Origin: Bulleidia sp. zg-1006
GTDB lineage: Bacteria > Bacillota_I > Bacilli_A > Erysipelotrichales > Erysipelotrichaceae
Assembly (NCBI RefSeq): GCF_016812035.1
Contig: NZ_CP069178.1
Coordinates: 1,426,001 to 1,490,000, forward strand
Length of the DNA stretch: 64,000 nucleotides
Direction: 5' to 3'
In this document: in pieces, positions 61,401 through 64,000 of the stretch
Numbering within the stretch: position 1 is the first letter of the stretch
Layout: every line of letters begins with the position of its first letter
The notes under the pieces: model-generated
Told to the model about the DNA's origin: nothing
The model's database searches: none
The model's input: the letters and a program-made list of their open reading frames with translations, nothing else
Position numbers and translations under genes: made by a program

Positions 61401-62308
61401 GCATCTTTTCGTTTTTCTAAAATTCTTAATTTTGCGATGCCTTGTTTCTGATTGAGTTTCGCTTTTACAGTTAACTGGTAATTTTTTGTGTTATCAAAAT
61501 TAGGAATGTCTTGGTATACGCAAGAACGGAATTCTTTCTGTGATGAAATAGTTAATTCATTCTTATCATTCACAAACATTTTAGCCCCATTCATATTTTT
61601 ATATTCATTTGGTGTCCAAGCAGTCCAGTGTTTTGCGGCTTTGTTAGTCCAAGGGGCTTTCCCATCTTCTGTTTCTTGAAACTTTGAGTTTTTGATAATC
61701 TCTTTTGGACTAGGAGCCACTTCTTCTAATTTGACATCATCCACAAAGACTTCGCCCGTTCCGGTTTCATAAATTAGCTCTAATTTAACGCTATCTACTT
61801 CAGAACTTGGTTTATAATCAAATGTGATTTCTTTCCATGCTTGATTCTTGTATACATTACTTGTTTGTAAAGCTTTACTGGTCGTAAATTTCGTTTCTGA
61901 TTTTTTTCTTTCTTGAATGCGGGCATAGAAAAAGCCAATCTTATTCTTAGTATGCACACGATAGCTTAAGCGATATTGTTTGCTTGAATCAATTTTCTTT
62001 TCAATCGTTTGGTGAACGATGGCCCTTAAGGTATCTTTCGCCGCTAACTGTAATTGACCATTTTTTGCTTCAATGGTATAGCTGTTCTTTTTGGTTTTAT
62101 TTTTATCCACCCAAACTGACCAAGCCTTCGCCGCCACGTTTGTCCATTGACCATTTTTAGCAATGGTTTCTTGGAAATCTCCATTCTGAACCAAAGAAGC
62201 ACTTGGATTTTGTGCTTGCACCATGGGAAATCCTGTTATGACAAGGAATAGCGATAAAGTGAGTACGATGGTTTTCACCACCATTTGTTGAATTATTTTT
62301 ATTTTCAT
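58469..62308 (-). CDS. Polysaccharide lyase family 8 (hyaluronate/chondroitin lyase), surface anchored
   Basis: This 1279-aa secreted enzyme cuts hyaluronan or chondroitin by beta-elimination. A signal peptide (1-32) is followed by two carbohydrate-binding-like beta modules (about 38-195 and 203-365) and the PL8 alpha/alpha toroid and beta sandwich. Catalytic residues fit streptococcal hyaluronate lyase spacing: Asn623, His673 ('GSYIDHTNVAYTGAYGNVL'), Tyr682, Arg736 and Arg740 ('MSRGRSISRSN'), plus the aromatic patch Trp565-Trp566 ('IGNWWDYEIGTPRAINN'). The C terminus has a hydrophobic helix (1247-1268) and 'RYRKREVNA' without LPXTG, so it may stay membrane-anchored. Ends converge with yigZ by four bases. 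Confidence 0.93.
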   Translation of the reverse strand: MKIKIIQQMVVKTIVLTLSLFLVITGFPMVQAQNPSASLVQNGDFQETIAKNGQWTNVAAKAWSVWVDKNKTKKNSYTIEAKNGQLQLAAKDTLRAIVHQTIEKKIDSSKQYRLSYRVHTKNKIGFFYARIQERKKSETKFTTSKALQTSNVYKNQAWKEITFDYKPSSEVDSVKLELIYETGTGEVFVDDVKLEEVAPSPKEIIKNSKFQETEDGKAPWTNKAAKHWTAWTPNEYKNMNGAKMFVNDKNELTISSQKEFRSCVYQDIPNFDNTKNYQLTVKAKLNQKQGIAKLRILEKRKDAKGRDEQVNSLSSNTLTGTTNGWQELKINYSPLSLTQFIRLELFYEKGKGTVQFKDVELKEIGVKKAFAPKEVNRILEKEITFPLDKIYTLRNPNYSYKALDDKINVQEGMIRANKVGVSKLEVQDKGKTIAIIKVHITNKVSDEYNRLLEQWNEMIVGNKSYDENNPAMKALFDTLETNAETYLKEMKQENNRTYLWEEAKEYERSSALTTSFRHLEAIAKQITNPKSKYYQSPKAIRQVREGMEWLCTNVYNKDARVIGNWWDYEIGTPRAINNTLSLLQQYFSQEEIRKYTDGIEHFVPDSTRFRVTQNDSFEAVGGNLIDMGRVKIIAGFLRKDDKEVKETVQAIQKVFVIVNKGQGFYQDGSYIDHTNVAYTGAYGNVLMDGFSQLLPIIQASKSPLPKEKLAVVRHWIEKAFLPLIVHNELMDMSRGRSISRSNSEDHVASVEVLRGVVRVLDVFDNAYKNSLRSEVKTILKEDTFYKVSDNLKSYGDIANVEKLLKDTSIPTLQRSTKLSLFNHMDKVAYYNAKKDFGFGISMHSNRTLNFEMMNNENRKAWYTADGMTYLYNGDLAHYSQNYWPTVDPYHLPGTTVFNSEKRPAKELGSTMSSSFVGAVKANESYGTVAMDFESQLKSISAHKAWFICDDQIVSMASAISKADSHTTVDQRKLEPKKKYQFFVNGKLVDLDHGKKEFQNVQSVFVESGDKKTNIGYHFLTPTNLELSKLEQSGKWSDIREVAGEDTSVHKNTFYRLVIPHKDMDNYAYSTIPSIQKDEFFKMIKNHPVRVIKNTKETQVIYDQRQENYGIVKYSDSPETFGVTKVSKKGIYSLVNGSGGYYQPSTMREERIENPTKQVLYKVLENDLEHLYRIRVNIPFAKFKAVFVDGVQLTKEQYLAGEGSTIIQLKKAYVNTLKTGQHTIRILAEDGQVSQSFYIQRKGNVKTADIYSWTHSIGLMVIGLFGLFLVIRYRKREVNA

Positions 62309-62336
62309 TTGTCCTCCATATGCATATCGATTATAG

Positions 62337-62401
62337 ATAGTAAACCGATTTACTATATTACCTTATCTTGAAATACTTATTCTGTCAATAAAGCGTTTAC
62401 A
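62337..62401 (-). promoter_or_regulatory. PL8 lyase promoter with operator and cre-like site
   Basis: TTGACA (62383-62388) and TAAGGT (62360-62365) are 17 bases apart. TGTAAACGCTTTAT (62388-62401), 12 of 14 of the cre consensus, abuts the -35. ATAGTAAA/TTTACTAT (62337-62356, four-base centre) is a perfect inverted repeat just downstream, a good operator for an unknown regulator. Confidence 0.7.
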
Positions 62402-62403
62402 AT

Positions 62404-62424
62404 AAAAAAGAGAGCTGAACTCTC
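62404..62424 (-). terminator. Terminator of the GH25 gene
   Basis: GAGAG pairs with CTCTC around CTGAA; six T follow on the minus strand. It lies just upstream of the PL8 promoter. Confidence 0.7.
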
Positions 62425-63264
62425 CTATTTGCGAATAAATTGTAAATTTAAATCCACGGGCTTATGAATACCATCAATTTTCCCTTTACTACTGTATTGC
62501 CAAAACCGGAATTGATACGGGTATTTCACCACTTGATCATACTCCGCTATCCAAACAGGATATTTTTGAATCACATCCAATTGGTACATTCTTCCATATA
62601 CTTGTGTACTGGAATAGGACATCGCTTCATAACCATTATTTTTAATGTGCTTCATAAAGGCTATCGCGTGTTTTGTCATATCTTCTTTCGTTAGTGAACC
62701 GATGCGATTGTTTTTACCTTCTCCGGCTGTTTCTAAATCATAAACAACCGGTAAGCTAATCGGATAAGAGCGTATTCTTTTTAAGACAAATTCCGCTTCT
62801 TCCTTCGCTTCTTTCTCATTGATGGCTTGAGAAAAGAAATAAACACCAACAGGAAGCCGTTGCTTTAAAGCCTCTTGTATATTGTAACGGAAGGTTGTAT
62901 CTTCGAATACATAACCATTCTGATAGCCACGATAGCCTAGACGAATATACGCAAATTGAACACCTGCTTTCTTGACCTTTGCCCAATCAATTTCCCCTTG
63001 ATGAACCGATACATCAATACCAAAACGAGAGTAATAATTCTTGTCCTCGTAACGATAAATCTTTTCTGATTTATCCAAATAAGACCAATTATAATGATGG
63101 GCATATTGCGCCATTTTATCTTTCGTTGAATGCTTCATATATTTCACATTTTCCAAAAGTGACCAAGTTCCCAAAGCTAGTAATATAAGACATACCACTA
63201 TTGAAAATACTAGGGTTTGTTGCGTTTGTTTCTGAAATTGTCTTCTCTTTTTCCTTTTCTTCAT
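62425..63264 (-). CDS. Glycosyl hydrolase family 25 lysozyme
   Basis: This 279-aa muramidase has a basic N terminus and one membrane helix (about 15-37), then a GH25 barrel: 'FGIDVSVHQGEIDWAKVKKA', 'GVQFAYIRLGYRGYQNG', 'LPVVYDLETAG' with the catalytic acidic residues, and 'FRFWQYSSKGKIDGI' near the end. It would cut peptidoglycan at the cell surface. The gene lies upstream of PL8 but is separated by a terminator. Its -10 box ends seven bases before the ATG and no ribosome site is visible. Confidence 0.93.
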   Translation of the reverse strand: MKKRKKRRQFQKQTQQTLVFSIVVCLILLALGTWSLLENVKYMKHSTKDKMAQYAHHYNWSYLDKSEKIYRYEDKNYYSRFGIDVSVHQGEIDWAKVKKAGVQFAYIRLGYRGYQNGYVFEDTTFRYNIQEALKQRLPVGVYFFSQAINEKEAKEEAEFVLKRIRSYPISLPVVYDLETAGEGKNNRIGSLTKEDMTKHAIAFMKHIKNNGYEAMSYSSTQVYGRMYQLDVIQKYPVWIAEYDQVVKYPYQFRFWQYSSKGKIDGIHKPVDLNLQFIRK

Positions 63265-63667
63265 TATTTTTATTATACGGGATAAAACCGATGATTTATC
63301 TGAAAAGCCTATAAATTTCTATCGTGGGAAAATAAATCCATTGAAATTAGTGTATTGTAAGCACACGAAGAAAGCACGAATAGTATTATAAGTATAAATT
63401 TAATCTAAATGAGCATATATATAATTTTAACATTATTTTATTCGTTTTAATAGTCTATTATTTCTTTCTATTTCTGTTATCCTAATAGTAACAAAGTAAT
63501 ACCGTGAATAACAGATAGGGGGTAAATACCCATGGGAAAATAATATTTCTTTCTTTCGCAAAGGTATTTTATGTAAATAAAGAATGTAGTTATAAATCTA
63601 TCAAAAACAATTGTGTGGCATCATTAGGTTGCCGCATATAGAATCATTGAATGGAGAGATTGATAAA
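63265..63667. other. AT-rich gene-free region
   Basis: TATAAT on the minus strand (63272-63277) is the probable -10 of the GH25 gene. The remaining 380 bases are very AT-rich with no coding potential; GGGTAAATACCC near 63523 is a small palindrome. I see nothing else to support a feature. Confidence 0.4.
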
Positions 63668-63841
63668 ATGGGGGCGTATGATATACTGCTGGTTTTGAAT
63701 ATTTTGGTGACCATTGTTGCTATATATCGAGTTTTCTATCCTGCAAAACCAAGACTTAATCGAACGGGAGAGGTTATAATATGGATTATATCTATCATTG
63801 CTCTTCTTATTTCTTTTTCACATTTCTGGGGATTTTGGTGA
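63668..63841 (+). CDS. Small two-helix membrane protein, unknown
   Basis: A 57-aa protein starting 'MGAYDILLVLNILVTIVAIY' with a second hydrophobic segment 'EVIIWIISIIALLISFSHFW' separated by a short basic loop ('PAKPRLNRTGE'). GGAGAG is placed well before this ATG; a longer frame from 63611 is less likely. It is followed by a terminator-like hairpin. It could be a small regulatory or toxin-like membrane peptide, but this is unsupported. Confidence 0.55.
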   Translation: MGAYDILLVLNILVTIVAIYRVFYPAKPRLNRTGEVIIWIISIIALLISFSHFWGFW

Positions 63842-63918
63842 TAAGTCATTGAAGTGGTATTGTGAATTTTTGTGGGGTGAAAATTTTAAACCTGTGAAAA
63901 AGTAGGGCTTACTAGAAT

Positions 63919-63954
63919 AAGTGGTTAACAGGCGCACCCGGTTGTCCACTTTTT
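63919..63954 (+). terminator. Possible terminator
   Basis: AAGTGG pairs with CCACTT with a weak inner stem AAC/GTT, followed by TTTTT, 80 bases after the small membrane protein. Confidence 0.5.
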
Positions 63955-64000
63955 CTTTATCCTATTTTCTAACTTTTTCATAATAGGAAAACCGGTTATT

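Noticed and set aside
63530-63545. Very short ORF (MGK) after GGGGGT
   Set aside because: Three codons only, with no sign of being a leader peptide for a downstream gene.

Overview
The window looks like a chromosomal piece of a low-GC Gram-positive bacterium, most likely from the Erysipelotrichia side of the Firmicutes. Evidence for this is the str operon order rpsL-rpsG-fusA-tuf, AGGAGG ribosome binding sites, CcpA-type cre sites, OhrR/LacI/PadR regulators, ECF S components, LPXTG-like surface proteins and a strictly fermentative gene set (pflA/pflB). The class assignment is inferred from protein character and was not tested by a search.

Layout. 0-5 kb: an AraC regulator and an amino-sugar block (mannose-family EIIA, AgaS, NagA). 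5-9.4 kb: the str operon with its promoter and leader hairpins. 9.4-19 kb: a maltodextrin operon (malE-malF-malG-malR-malQ-msmK) under a promoter with a cre box in its spacer, divergent from glycogen/maltodextrin phosphorylase. 19-31 kb: an accessory island with an ISL3 remnant, two Cna-B type cell-wall adhesins (827 and 1670 aa), an AAA ATPase of the DUF4143 type, IS-end palindromes and an IS1202-like insertion sequence flanked by a 19-bp direct repeat. 31-49 kb: housekeeping and transport genes (membrane protein, ECF S component plus chorismate mutase, CDF exporter, OhrR-type regulator, asnA, nitroreductase, PadR plus DUF1700/DUF4097 envelope-stress pair, pflAB, an amino-acid ABC transporter, Gfo/Idh/MocA and HAD genes, thiT with a TPP riboswitch). 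49-51.5 kb: a small-RNA locus, two decayed genes (KilA-N and TetR), a solo end of the same IS, and two tandem RelBE/ParDE-like toxin-antitoxin modules. 51.5-64 kb: KtrAB-type potassium uptake, CpXC and Bax-inhibitor-1 proteins, miaA, mutL, yigZ, a large polysaccharide lyase family 8 enzyme and a GH25 lysozyme.

How the genes fit together. The PL8 lyase would cut hyaluronan or chondroitin outside the cell. AgaS, NagA and the EIIA could process the released amino sugars. The maltodextrin operon imports and breaks down alpha-glucans, and pflAB ferments the pyruvate. Several of these units carry cre-like sites, so shared catabolite control is likely.

The most interesting non-coding signals are: a promoter-to-terminator small RNA gene (about 130 nt) with a CCUCC-bearing loop and an inverted repeat over its -10; a very long direct repeat around the IS; palindromic IS-end mini-elements, one of them sitting in the loop of a terminator; a duplicated toxin-antitoxin cassette; and at least five genes whose -10 box lies so close to the start codon that their mRNAs should be leaderless. 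I found no CRISPR array, tRNA or rRNA.
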